From the NCBI GenBank assembly GCA_950295325.1, contig OX485804.1:10666001-10730000 (forward strand): a DNA stretch of 64,000 nt, written 5' to 3'. The notes under the pieces are model-generated. The model ran no database searches, was not told where the DNA came from, and saw nothing but the letters and a program-made list of their open reading frames with translations. Shown piece after piece: positions 50,068 to 59,772 of this stretch. The DNA is from Polytrichum commune (Eukaryota; Streptophyta; Polytrichopsida; Polytrichales; Polytrichaceae). How positions within the stretch are numbered: the stretch's first letter is position 1; every line of letters begins with the position of its first letter. Made by a program: the position numbers and the translations under genes.

Positions 50068-50660
50068 ATTGCTCCCTAAAATGCATTGAAAGAAATCTAG
50101 TTAACTATAGTTATTTTGGCAGTTCTTGATTAATCATTTAAAAAAATTTGAGTGATAAATGAGTAGCTTCAATCCTTGACCCGCATTTGAGAAGAAGGTG
50201 CCCAAAATCCAAGAAAAGTTTGGTATAGTGAATGACCATGGATTGGCACGAGCAAAGTGGACAACTACAATTGTAGTCTCTCATAGCCTCACGGTTCTAC
50301 CGTTTTCCTGTTTGTTACCAACAAAAGTCGAATTGGTTGTTTAGTCTCTATAGAACATCACCATCTTTTCTTAGTAGAAATTCACACTAAGAAACTACAA
50401 TGTTATAGCAATGTGTATGTAACCTCGATTAGTTCGTGACACTAAACACCATGAACCGTGTAGTTTTTCGTATGAACCGGTCGGGTTTGAGATATAACCG
50501 GTTGAAGTTCATCAAGGCTTGAGGACAATTTCCCATCGTTTTAGAGGACAATGTATACTGAGTATTAATAAAGGGAAAATTGAGAGGTGTCAACACGTAG
50601 CCAGTTAAACTTGGACACACTAGAATATTGATTGATTATGCCCATAAATATCCCCGGGCA
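49760..50660 (-). repeat. CCGGTT dispersed repeat interrupted by a MITE
   Basis: CCCCGGGAAGAAC at 49776 and GAACCGGTCGGGTTTGAGAT with ATAACCGGTTGAAGTT at about 50474-50510 correspond to adjacent sequence in the copy at 12790-13030. Here they are separated by the TA-site MITE at 49815-50460. The later GATTGATTATGCCCATAA block also matches 13000-13015. Confidence 0.6.
49815..50460. mobile_element. TA-site MITE (TTAGTGTCAC family), about 645 bp
   Basis: The left end CACCATGCGTCGTATTTAGT and the complement of the right end CACGGTTCATGGTGTTTAGT are inverted and flanked by TA (49813-49814 and 50461-50462). Inner inverted words include GCTCTATAACGTTCTACAAT against the complement of ATTGTTATAGC-like sequence. 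It contains a CT/AT microsatellite (about 50031-50067). Confidence 0.75.
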
Positions 50661-50835
50661 ATGGCTTCTAAGTTAACTTTTTTAGCAACACTCCGTAACT
50701 TTACGTAGAAAAAACTTAATTCGCCGGTGTCGTTGTTTATTAACTTGAAGTTGTGGGACCCCTAAATTGAAATCTCATCACAAGGTTACAAGCGGTTTTA
50801 AAAGGACACTTTTTGCTTCTAAGCCCACTTTCTTG

Positions 50836-51060
50836 GGGGAGAGAGAATTATCGTATACAAGCGTACCTTTCATCCGTCCAAGATAAAAACCTTTACCTCT
50901 TTATAGGTTCGGTGTCCATTCATCTCCAATGAGTGGACTATTTCGGGGTCTTCAAACCTAATTCCGGTGTGAAGTCAACTACGAAACACAATCTTTGGGC
51001 TTCATACTATTTCATGGCTTTTATGTTAGATTGATGAGAGGAAGTACGCTTACAGTATAA
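50836..51060. repeat. GA/CT-ended MITE-like repeat
   Basis: GGGGGAGAGAGAATTATCGT then ATACAAGCGTACC at the left mirrors GAGGAAGTACGCTTACAGTA at the right. The interior (CTTTATAGGTTCGGTGTCCA, TTTCGGGGTCTTCAAA, GGCTTTTATGTTAGATTGAT) matches 58290-58530. Confidence 0.65.
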
Positions 51061-51483
51061 AATAATTGTGTCTCTCCCACTTCTTGTAGGATTATGAAAC
51101 ACATATTAAGTGCAAGATGATTAGTGAATCCAAATCGTGCCCGTAGCCACTTTCGTCCCTTTTTCAATAATGGCTTATATGAATATCCATGTTCATTGCC
51201 AAAGTGGAAATCCTCCAAGTTGTTAAATGACCGTACAAGTCCTCCCCAATTATGTCGACTATTGTGGCTAAAGTGGTGAATAATTTAGAGCCCAAAGTCC
51301 AATCTCATTTCAACACGTGTCTTGATGGTGTCCATTCTTAGATACATATCCAACCATTTGCCACTCAAATATAGGTGTCCTTTTATAAATAAAAATTATA
51401 AAGTTTAACACAATTGGGAGTAAGGACATAAAATCTCACTTTGAACTCGTACAACTTTTGCATCTCTTCTCTAGTTTTAAACC

Positions 51484-51497
51484 TTGAAGTGACAATT
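51484..51497. repeat. Target-site duplication, left copy
   Basis: TTGAAGTGACAATT, identical to 52587-52600. Confidence 0.85.
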
Positions 51498-52586
51498 GTT
51501 TTATTTTTTGGCACAAATTAAAAAGATTCAATTGCAAGAATAAAACCAAGAACCAAGGGGCATCAAGAAATAATGCCCATCCATGGCCTAACCTTCCAAG
51601 AGACCACTATATTATTATGAGTCACAAATAAGACCTTTGACACACCACACTTAATCAAATTCCTCAAAAACATCTCAATAGGCAATGTCTAGGGCTTTTC
51701 CAAGTATTTGAGAATCGGTTTCCACTCAATCCTACCATAGTCTAGTAAAGAGTTCCACACCACTTGGTGTATCTTCTCCACATGCCATTCAAAGGTCGTT
51801 AAAAACCATATCATTCCATTGGTGCCAGATAATCCATGGAAGGCCACCTCTCAAGAAAAACCAAATGTGACTAAACCCTTTAATGTCTTGCAAAGAGGTT
51901 GACCAAAGAGACATTGCATCATTGATGAAATATTTCCAAGGGCCAAGGTTACCTCTTTTGGCAAAGAGTTGCCACATAATGTTAGCATCATAATGCCACA
52001 CTTGTTGAGCCCAAGGGCAGCTGAAGAAACATGTGCTCCGCTGACTCCACATATTGCGCACCGTAATGAAGATAATCTTTGTTAATCTCCACCGAGATTC
52101 TCCTACGCCATTCATTCACCGCCACCGCCGTATGAATTATTGCCCAAAGGAAAACCGCCTTCTTTTGTGCCTTGTGTTAGTGTCAAATGATATTCCATCC
52201 TAGAGAAGTGGATGGAGGATTTTCATTTCATCATTTATCATGGATCGACTTCTTGAGGGCCTCTTGAGTAGCAATCTATTGCCTCCAGAGCTTGGCCAAG
52301 TACGCAAGGAAGGAATAATCTCAAGCCACCACCAATTTGCCGGGTCACAAAAAGTTGGTCCAATATCCAAAAAAAAACAACGTGACTTGAGTATGGGTAT
52401 TGCCTTGTGTAAGTTTGTCCACCATGACTTCAATGTCCATGTTGAGAAAGCCATTGGGGATGTTGCATTCCTTGCATTTGATTTCAACTTTGTGAGAGTA
52501 GAAGTATTGCGAACCGACGGTGAACTTGTAAGAACCCTAATGCCATCATCCCTTAGGTTGTCCCATGAGTAGGTAGGACTGACATT
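51498..52586 (-). pseudogene. 5'-truncated LINE insertion with 14-bp target duplication
   Basis: On the minus strand, with frameshifts, the blocks are CFFLDIGPTFCDPANWWWLE, RNMWSQRSTCFFSCPWAQQV, WHYDANIMWQLFAKRGNLGP, HIWFFLRGGLPWIIWHQWND, MVFNDL and a SKVLFVTHNNIVVSWKVRPW block, then a stop and a tail ending TTGTGCCAAAAAATAAAAC at 51498. This is the region downstream of reverse transcriptase (zf-RVT-like) and the 3' end of a plant LINE. The same blocks appear in the same order at 21425-22385. The 14-base direct repeats on both sides show target-primed insertion. Stops and frameshifts mark it as dead. Confidence 0.8.
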
Positions 52587-52600
52587 TTGAAGTGACAATT
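52587..52600. repeat. Target-site duplication, right copy
   Basis: TTGAAGTGACAATT, identical to 51484-51497. A GA microsatellite starts 20 bases further on. Confidence 0.85.
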
Positions 52601-52617
52601 TTGGTGATGTGCAATTG

Positions 52618-52619
<2 letters not shown>

Positions 52620-52670
<51 letters not shown>
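52620..52670. repeat. (GA)n microsatellite
   Basis: About 25 uninterrupted GA units. Confidence 0.97.
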
Positions 52671-52674
<4 letters not shown>

Positions 52675-55600
52675 CACCCAACCCAACATAATAAAACGTT
52701 GTGAAATTAGAAGTGCCCACACTAGGGCCACACCCCATGAGCTCTTCAACTCTTCAAAATGATAAGGATTTGTGGAAGCAAATCCGAGTATAAGGTAGAT
52801 GTGCCTATAGTAAATCGAACACAACAACATCTTGGACACTTGTATTTGAGTGGTATGTGGTTAAGGATGAGTTTTAAAATTGGCATCATGAAGACATTAG
52901 TCTACACCTTGATCTATGCTAAACAAATATACATTCAATAATCAACATGATTGGGAGGGGGGGGGTATATGGGCACTTAATGAGCACATGAATCTTCAAT
53001 TTGATAGCGAATAAGATATTTATACGAACCTTAAAAATTATGAGACAAATGACTATGGCACAATTTGGAATTGTTAATCATCTAACACTAATTGCGTGTT
53101 GTTTTCTAGCCTACAAGAAGTAGGTGCGGAGAGAAAGGTATCCATTTAAGACATGTCTACCTTACATTGCAAAAGGAAAGGCACACACCAAACATTTGAC
53201 ATTCAAGTGCATTTGAACAAACCACTTGTCCAACACAACAACCACAACTTCGAACGATTGTATTCCATGTTCACCAATCACCAAAGTTGTGTAATTTTGT
53301 GATATGATGTATGTCATGTTGACAGTAAGAATTGTCCAGAATTCATGCATAAATCTAGATATACTTGAATCATGGTTAAGCCCCCAACAGTGAGATCTAC
53401 CCCAATTTTGAATTCATCTCACAACAAATTATGAGTGTATAAAAAATGGTGCACGTAGTTAAGTTCCTTGCCTCTTCAACATTAAAGTGATGGAGAAACT
53501 TTGCGCAGGTGGCAATCTAGCTTTTGAATAAAGTCTTTGTGTGTGAGATCTTTAAAGGTGATGATATTAGGGCTATGGACAAAAAACTTTTGTTGGTACT
53601 TGCACATGCCTATATTGATACCCCTCCAAGAACTACAACATATAATTCTGCATTTCTTCCTACAATAATAAGTATTAGGAACTACACATAAAAGCCATGT
53701 CTCGGAAACATTCATGGTAGTACTAAGTAGTAGCTTTGGTGCAATGATGACAAAATGGGGGCGAATGTCGATTCTTTGTCGACATTGGAGTGAAATGACA
53801 AGGCACTTTATTCACCCCAAGTATTTGAGGTCCGCTAATGTAGTGTGGACCACACTATGGGTGGGTTTACACTAGGGTTCAAGACCAAAGAAACGCCAAA
53901 GTCAAGTGATCCTATTGGTCAAAAGTAACATGTTGGTCTTAAGGAGTTTACAGTAAGGCATGGGTCCAAGTATGAAGAAAACGATGTGGTCCTACTATGA
54001 GATCATCCCCCCCCCCAAAAAAAAAAACTCTTAGCGGGTCCTCGCTCAAGAAAACACTCCTCCTAATTTGAAATAATTTTGGAATAATTTCATATTTACT
54101 AGTGTTGGAATATAGTTTCCTCGTGGGTTACGAGTGAGTCCCGTCCAATGTAAGCATGACACGTGGCAAATTGTGACAGTATCCTTCGTCAGAATGGAGA
54201 GCCCTTTACAATATGCTATAAGAACATAATTGAGTGGGCCACATTAATTCGTGGATGCCGATGCAATGCGACTATGCTAAGTTAGCATTTGATTGTGGTG
54301 TGCAAGCATGGAACTAGACCACACATGCACACCCACTCCTATACACCTCTGAAATGGTCGTGAGGGCCACGCTATTCAATGCAATTGATTTTGTTACATC
54401 ACTAGCCAATTTCAATGGAAACAACCTGGTTGTTTGCAATAGACCTCCAACTTAGTGTGGTCCTATGTCATTGGAGTTTCACCCGAGTTTTCGGTAGCCC
54501 ACACTAAAGCTCCATACTTATACAATGTTGGGGACATGCCAACCGCTTGCAACCAACCCGCATCTTGTTTCCATGTTTCAAAGAAGGGAAAAGGTACGTA
54601 CAAGGGTAGCTCAACGTGGGTGGCGAGGTAACACCAACGTCGCGAACAAAGCATGGATCAAAGCAACGAACAACAACAACAACAACAACAAACTAGGAGT
54701 AGGGCGTAGCACCTAGCCCCGAGTTTTGTGAACCTAACAAGCTACCCTCCCTCCATCGTAGGTAAAAAGATCGGGGCCGATAATTTGGTTTGGGCATTTC
54801 TTTTGCTTTACCTTTTGTTGCCTTTAGAGTGACACCGTTGCTTTTGCCTTGTCCCCCTCCCGGATGAATGGACAACCTCAAACCAACCTCCCGGGCCCCG
54901 GACCACCCCTTCTAGCCCGGGCCTAGCTAGTCCTCCCAAACCTACAATGGAATCAAATGAATACATAGAGCCTTGGTGACTATGGTAAGAACCTCACGGC
55001 ACCATAAGTGTGGGATTCTCAACTCTAACGGGGGTATTAGGATGGTTTCAACTTCGTTCCTTATTATTATTATTATTATTGTGAGGGAGGGGGTCAAGTG
55101 TTTAGGGTTCTTTCATGTAAGTTACACATGTCTCAAGTGGACATTTTTCGGTGTGAGATTAAGCATTTTTGCGAGAGATTTTAAACACTCCAATTGTACA
55201 AGGTACTTGCAAATGCGTGTGAAGGAGAGAGCAACAATCCAAGGTGGATTAGGATGTCATGAGAATTTGTTATGAATTTCAAAAGAAGGTGATTCTTCTT
55301 CTGAGTTCTACATGTAAATTAGCCATGCAACCCCCCTCCCCATCCATCGGAAGGCACTATGCACGGGTCGATCACTCCATTGTCAAGTTGAACACCACGT
55401 GCGACCAAAAAAAATCTTCTTTTGGTAAGTTGCACCACCAAAATGGGTCAAAATTTTATCAAATGTTTTTCATGAGTAGATATACACAGTACCTATGACA
55501 TAGTTAATAGTGGTAACTAAATTTGATGATTTTTTTTTTTCATAAAACACACCGTTTCTAACTAGAATGACTAAAAATTGAACTAAAACAATTACTATAT

Positions 55601-56272
55601 ATATATATATGACTAAAAATTTCAAAAATATATACAAAAGATACTATCAATGGTTATGTATATGTAGAAAAAATATCATAAATTTTAAATTTATATATGG
55701 CATGTAATATAGGGGTAGCAAACTTTGTCCGCACGTGGTGTCCACTTGACAATGAAATGACCTACCCGTGGCACTATGGAGCAATGAAGTGTTGATTAGT
55801 CTTTATTCCACATCAAAGTTCTCACATATTTTGATATGCAAGAAGTGGCACATCCATTTGAAGAAAATGGTACCATTGCTTGAGAAGTAAGCAATTTTTG
55901 TAGGTGCTTAATTTGGATGCATAGACGGTCTTGTTATATACATGCTTATGTAGCTTGTAAACGAACTTGAACAAGACACAAAGAACATTGCACATTGATT
56001 ATTATTGTGCAAAAACATAATTTACAATGTTTTTGCCACCTCACAAATTGCATAAGGTATGCGGGTGTTATTCGGTTAATTTTTCATCTTCTATTGATCA
56101 CATTTATATTTTCAAATATGTGTTGCATTAACAAATCTATGATCGAACATCAAGAAAAATTTGAATATTGGACCTCCCCTTAGTTAATTATGGTTGGTAG
56201 AAGTACATGTTCGTTGATCCTTTACCAAATACATAGATCCTTCCAATCATGTCCACTGTTAAGCAATTAGTA
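52671..56272. other. Gene-free stretch
   Basis: A diverged, inverted copy of the GCCACGTGTCATGC repeat lies at 54105-54225. Short (AAC)n is at 54671-54690 and (TTA)n at 55062-55080. A run of G lies at 52957-52965. No protein, RNA or intact element was recognised. Confidence 0.35.
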
Positions 56273-56659
56273 CACACTAATTATTGTATTTAGTGTCACC
56301 AAATCTATTTGTCTTGCTCGATACTAATTGTAAACCGCTTGTGCAGTGTCACTGACACCAAAATGTCCAAACCATTATATTAGTTGTTGTTACTTGTAAA
56401 AGGATTTGGGCATAATAGATTTACAATGTTATCACATGTGAAATGATTTCCTTTTGCATTTCAATCATCAATGAATAGGTTTCATTACAAAAATGTTAGG
56501 ATGCATGATTACCAAATGTTGTTTCAATAATCAGCATTTGGATGACCTAAAAGTAAGTCGGGTTGACAATACTTGTAAACCTGTTCATAAGAAGTGTCAC
56601 ACTAGAAGCTACCACAAGTGGCATCAATTAGCATATGACACTAAACACAATCTTTGATG
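56273..56659. mobile_element. TA-site MITE (TTAGTGTCAC family), 387 bp
   Basis: It is flanked by TA (56271-56272 and 56660-56661). The left end is CACACTAATTATTGTATTTA then GTGTCACC; the right end is GACACTAAACACAATCTTTG then ATG. The interior (TTGCTCGATACTAATTGTAA, TTGTTTCAATAATCAGCATT, GACAATACTTGTAAACCTG) matches 13878-14430, 17016-17364 and the outer arms of the 7465-8408 foldback. Confidence 0.7.
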
Positions 56660-57612
56660 TAGTTATCACGGGCTTCAATGGTTGCCACTCCAAAACCATT
56701 AGGAGTGAATGGGCAATGCAAGTAGCTCCAATGCTTTAAGTAACATGGCAATGTTTCTATGGTATTTCTACAAGGTGAAGGAATATGAAGGGCCGTAAAT
56801 GGCTATTGGGATAACTACATAAAAGCATACTTTAAACTCCAAATCACCTATCTATGTGGTTTACAATTGCTAATCGGATTAGATGATTCAACGTTTAATC
56901 CAACATGTGTAATTGTAAGCGAAGTTGGAAGTACTCAAAACATGGCCACATAACCTTACCTACATTTTTAAACAAACAAAAAGTTTGTGTAGATTTATTC
57001 TCAACGTTGGAAATAACTTGGCTTCATCTCTCTAACAATGAATGCCACTAAGCGCGTATCGCAACATATGTTGTTGGGTCCCCTATTAAAACTTGATTTG
57101 TTAGCAACGGGATCCCAAGCTTCCATGGTAAAAACATGCAATGAAAAGAAAAAAAGAAAAAAAAGAAATATCCACGTCATGACAAAGAGACGTATCCCCC
57201 CCCCCCCTCTCAACTACTTGATTGAAGTGCAAACTTGCAATCCCATTAGTGCAGAGGAGAGGTCCCCTTGAACAAAGTTTCTATGTGTGAGGATTATTGC
57301 TTACCATTTTTCAAGCATCTAAATCTTGTGGAGTCTAGCCTTGTGGAAGTTATTTTCCCTTATTAGATACAATTATTCACATGTCGGTTCAAATTCACTT
57401 GCAAGTGGCGCTCCTTCCCCATGGTTCATCTGGTTGAACTAACCATTGGGACCCATTATTCCTCCCTCCTTTCCTCCTCGTTCATTTCTCTCTTCTCCCT
57501 CATTCCACCCACTTAACAAACCATAGTGATTGAATAAGTGTAATGTTTCTTCCAATGCTGGAAACAAATGGCTTCATCCTCCAATAGTAATAGACAAACA
57601 TAGAAATGGATT
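56660..57612. other. Gene-free stretch
   Basis: A run of C lies at about 57197-57207. No gene was supported. Confidence 0.4.
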
Positions 57613-57659
57613 GATGGATGGATGGATGGATGGATGGATGGATGGATGGATGGATGGAT
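57613..57659. repeat. (GGAT)n microsatellite
   Basis: About 11-12 GATG/GGAT units without interruption. Confidence 0.97.
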
Positions 57660-57990
57660 ATATAAATAAATAAATAAACACTAAGTTGTGTTGTAGCAAA
57701 CATACTTAAAATGAAAGTCCCTTCATCCATGGGCTAGTGCAACCTTTGGGAGTGGGTTCTACCTTGGGTGTTATCCAAAAGTGAATATCATTGAGCATAA
57801 GCTCTTATTATCACTAGTCATATTAAGTTTCCCAACACCTATCATCAAGGATGTGGTCAAAAGAGATGTCTCTTATAAGTTTGTTGTTGATTCATTCCAA
57901 TTTAAACTCCCTAACTTTTTCAAGATCATGATCCCCATTTCAGATGGTCATTCAATCCATAATATTCAATGTTTAGGCCGACCTTGTTGG

Positions 57991-58245
57991 GGAGAGAGGA
58001 GAGGGAGGATTTTCACATACTAGCGTACCTCTCGTCCATTTGACATGAAGCTTCACCTCCTATAAGTTTGTGGCCGATAAATCTCAAATAAGTCAGAGTA
58101 GGCCAATTTGAGGTCTTTGAGCTAATTTTGATGCTAAACAATGAAAAAGACACAACATCTAGGTTGCATATTACTTTGAGATGTTTATGTTGGGTGAATG
58201 AGAGGTACACTCATATGTGACAACTCTCTCTCTCTCTCTCTCTCT
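57991..58245. repeat. GA/CT-ended MITE-like repeat, copy next to its sibling
   Basis: It begins in GGAGAGAGGAGAGGGAGGAT and ends in a (CT)n run at 58226-58245. The inner ends ACTAGCGTACCTCTCGTCCA and TGAATGAGAGGTACACTCAT are inverted. The interior matches 58290-58530 in direct orientation. Confidence 0.7.
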
Positions 58246-58289
58246 AGGAGGTGTTGTGAAAGTCCACTTTACCCTTGCCAATATCGACA

Positions 58290-58530
58290 AAGAGAGGGAG
58301 TTATCGTATACAAGCGTACCTCTCATCCATCCAACTTGACCCCCTATAGGTTTGTTGCCGATTCATCTCAAATAACCTTGAGCAGACAAATTCAGGGTCT
58401 TTGAAGCTAATCATAGTGTCGAATCAACTCTAAAAAAGTAACATCCGGATTACATACTACTGGAGGGCTTTCATATTGGACGGATGGATGATTGAATAAG
58501 GTACGCTTGTATATGAGAACTCCCTCTCTC
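58290..58530. repeat. GA/CT-ended MITE-like repeat, best copy
   Basis: The left end AAGAGAGGGAGTTATCGTAT then ACAAGCGTACCTCTCATCCA and the complement of the right end GAGAGAGGGAGTTCTCATAT then ACAAGCGTACCTTATTCA form inverted repeats of about 45 bp. Length is about 241 bp, with no coding. It lies 44 bp after its sibling and about 1.2 kb upstream of the FLZ start codon. Confidence 0.75.
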
Positions 58531-58560
58531 CAATCTCGATTGTCCGTGGAATTGGGAAAG

Positions 58561-58561
<1 letters not shown>

Positions 58562-58591
<30 letters not shown>

Positions 58592-58596
58592 CAAGG
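58562..58596. repeat. (AAAAC)n pentanucleotide repeat
   Basis: About six units of ACAAA/AAAAC in a row. Confidence 0.95.
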
Positions 58597-58799
58597 GAAT
58601 TTGGCTTTGCCCTAAAATGACATAGTGTAAAGGTAATAATTTTAAATTGAAAAAATTTCACTGCGCTTCACCCAACGTTATTCATTAGATTGGAACGTGC
58701 ATTACATGGACCCTATGACCACTCAAAGACAGTCTCTCCACCATACCTCGATCCCATAGCCAACAAAAGTAAGGCAAATGAGACCGGAAGGGAGGTCCT

Positions 58800-59439
58800 T
58801 GAGTTAGCAGCGGAATGAATGAAGAAGGAAGGGCGAGTGAAGGAGGCGAGAGGAAGGGAAGGGGAAAGCCAAGCCAAGCCAAGCCAAGCCAAGCAAGGGA
58901 AAGCAAAGCAAATGATGAACAGGGAGCAGGGCACACGCGTGCGGTGGGAAAGCCGGGCCACGCTTGAATCACGGGCCGTCAGTCGCGGGCGGGCGGGCGA
59001 GAGGGGAGGGGCCGGGCCGGGCGTGGGCGGGCCGGCGTCCTGAGCGCATATGAGAGCCTGCGCCCTGCCGTCTTCGGTCCCCCTTTGATTCTCTCTCCCT
59101 CTCTCTCTCTCTGTCTGTCTGTCCCTTTGCTCTGCTCTGCTCTTCTCCCCTCTCTTCCTCCTCGTCTGACGCAAGGTAGCCATAGCCATCCCTTCCCTCC
59201 CACTTCTCCCTCTCTCCCTCTCTTCGCCACTCGTACCTTAGTCGGTGCCATTGTCGCCCCGCGCTTGTAAAAAACCTCCAGGTAGGTGTATATTGCTTAT
59301 CTCTACAAAACACGCTTCTCAATCTCACACCTCGTCTCTGCTTCTCTTCTTCTTGCACCCTGTCTCGTAGGTTTTTCGCAGTTCGCGCTCACCCGAGTGG
59401 AATATGAACTAAGAAGAGAGAAGGACAGTGTGAGTGTGT
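58800..59439 (+). promoter_or_regulatory. GC-rich promoter-proximal region and CT-rich leader of the FLZ gene
   Basis: Base composition shifts sharply here. An (AAGCC)n run (58868-58897) is followed by a G/C-dense block (about 58925-59045) and then a long pyrimidine tract of CTCTCTC, CTGTCTGT and CTCCCTCT words (about 59085-59225), as often seen in plant 5' leaders. No clear TATA box was found. CAG|GTAGGT at 59279-59287 would be a strong splice donor for a leader intron, but the acceptor cannot be chosen by eye. The start of transcription is not determinable here. Confidence 0.45.
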
Positions 59440-59523
59440 ATGACGGACGAGGAGAACTTCTTAGAGCTCGAGTATTGTTATGTGTTTGCGGAGCGCAAGC
59501 GGGGGATCGGGGGTTTGAGTTAG
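59440..59523 (+). CDS. Upstream ORF of 27 codons in the FLZ leader
   Basis: ATG at 59440 opens a frame beginning MTDEENFLELEYCYVFAERK and ending at TAG 59521-59523, 249 bases before the main start. Other small upstream frames are ATG-AAC-TAA at 59404-59412, a 12-codon frame at 59480-59518 and MQGSEW at 59542-59562. If the leader is unspliced, these would lower translation of the main frame. Whether the peptide is conserved cannot be judged here. All could vanish if a leader intron covers them. Confidence 0.35.
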   Translation: MTDEENFLELEYCYVFAERKRGIGGLS

Positions 59524-59772
59524 TGACGAAAGTTATCTGATATGCAAGGAAGCGAGTGGTGAGCTCGAGAGCGACGAGAGGCGCGAGGTTTGAAGAATTT
59601 TTGCGTGAAGTTGAGGAGCCGGTGTTGGAGTGGAGTGGAGTGGAGTGGAGTGTCGATCGGGTGATATTGTTATTATTATTATTATTATTATTGTGTGTGT
59701 GTGTGTGTTGGAAGCGACTAGAGGGAGGAAACAGAAACAGAGGTAACAGAGAGTAGCAGGACGGGGTCGAAT

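Noticed and set aside
57613-57659. Regularly spaced repeats as CRISPR-like or coding repeat
   Set aside because: It is a plain GGAT tetranucleotide microsatellite without spacers.
58713-59358. Overlapping long frames on both strands near the FLZ promoter (for example 58713-59189 and 58969-59358 minus)
   Set aside because: They are built from simple repeats and CT/GC-rich leader sequence (runs of Arg, Glu, Ser, Pro). The opposite strand and all phases are open as well, with no protein motif.
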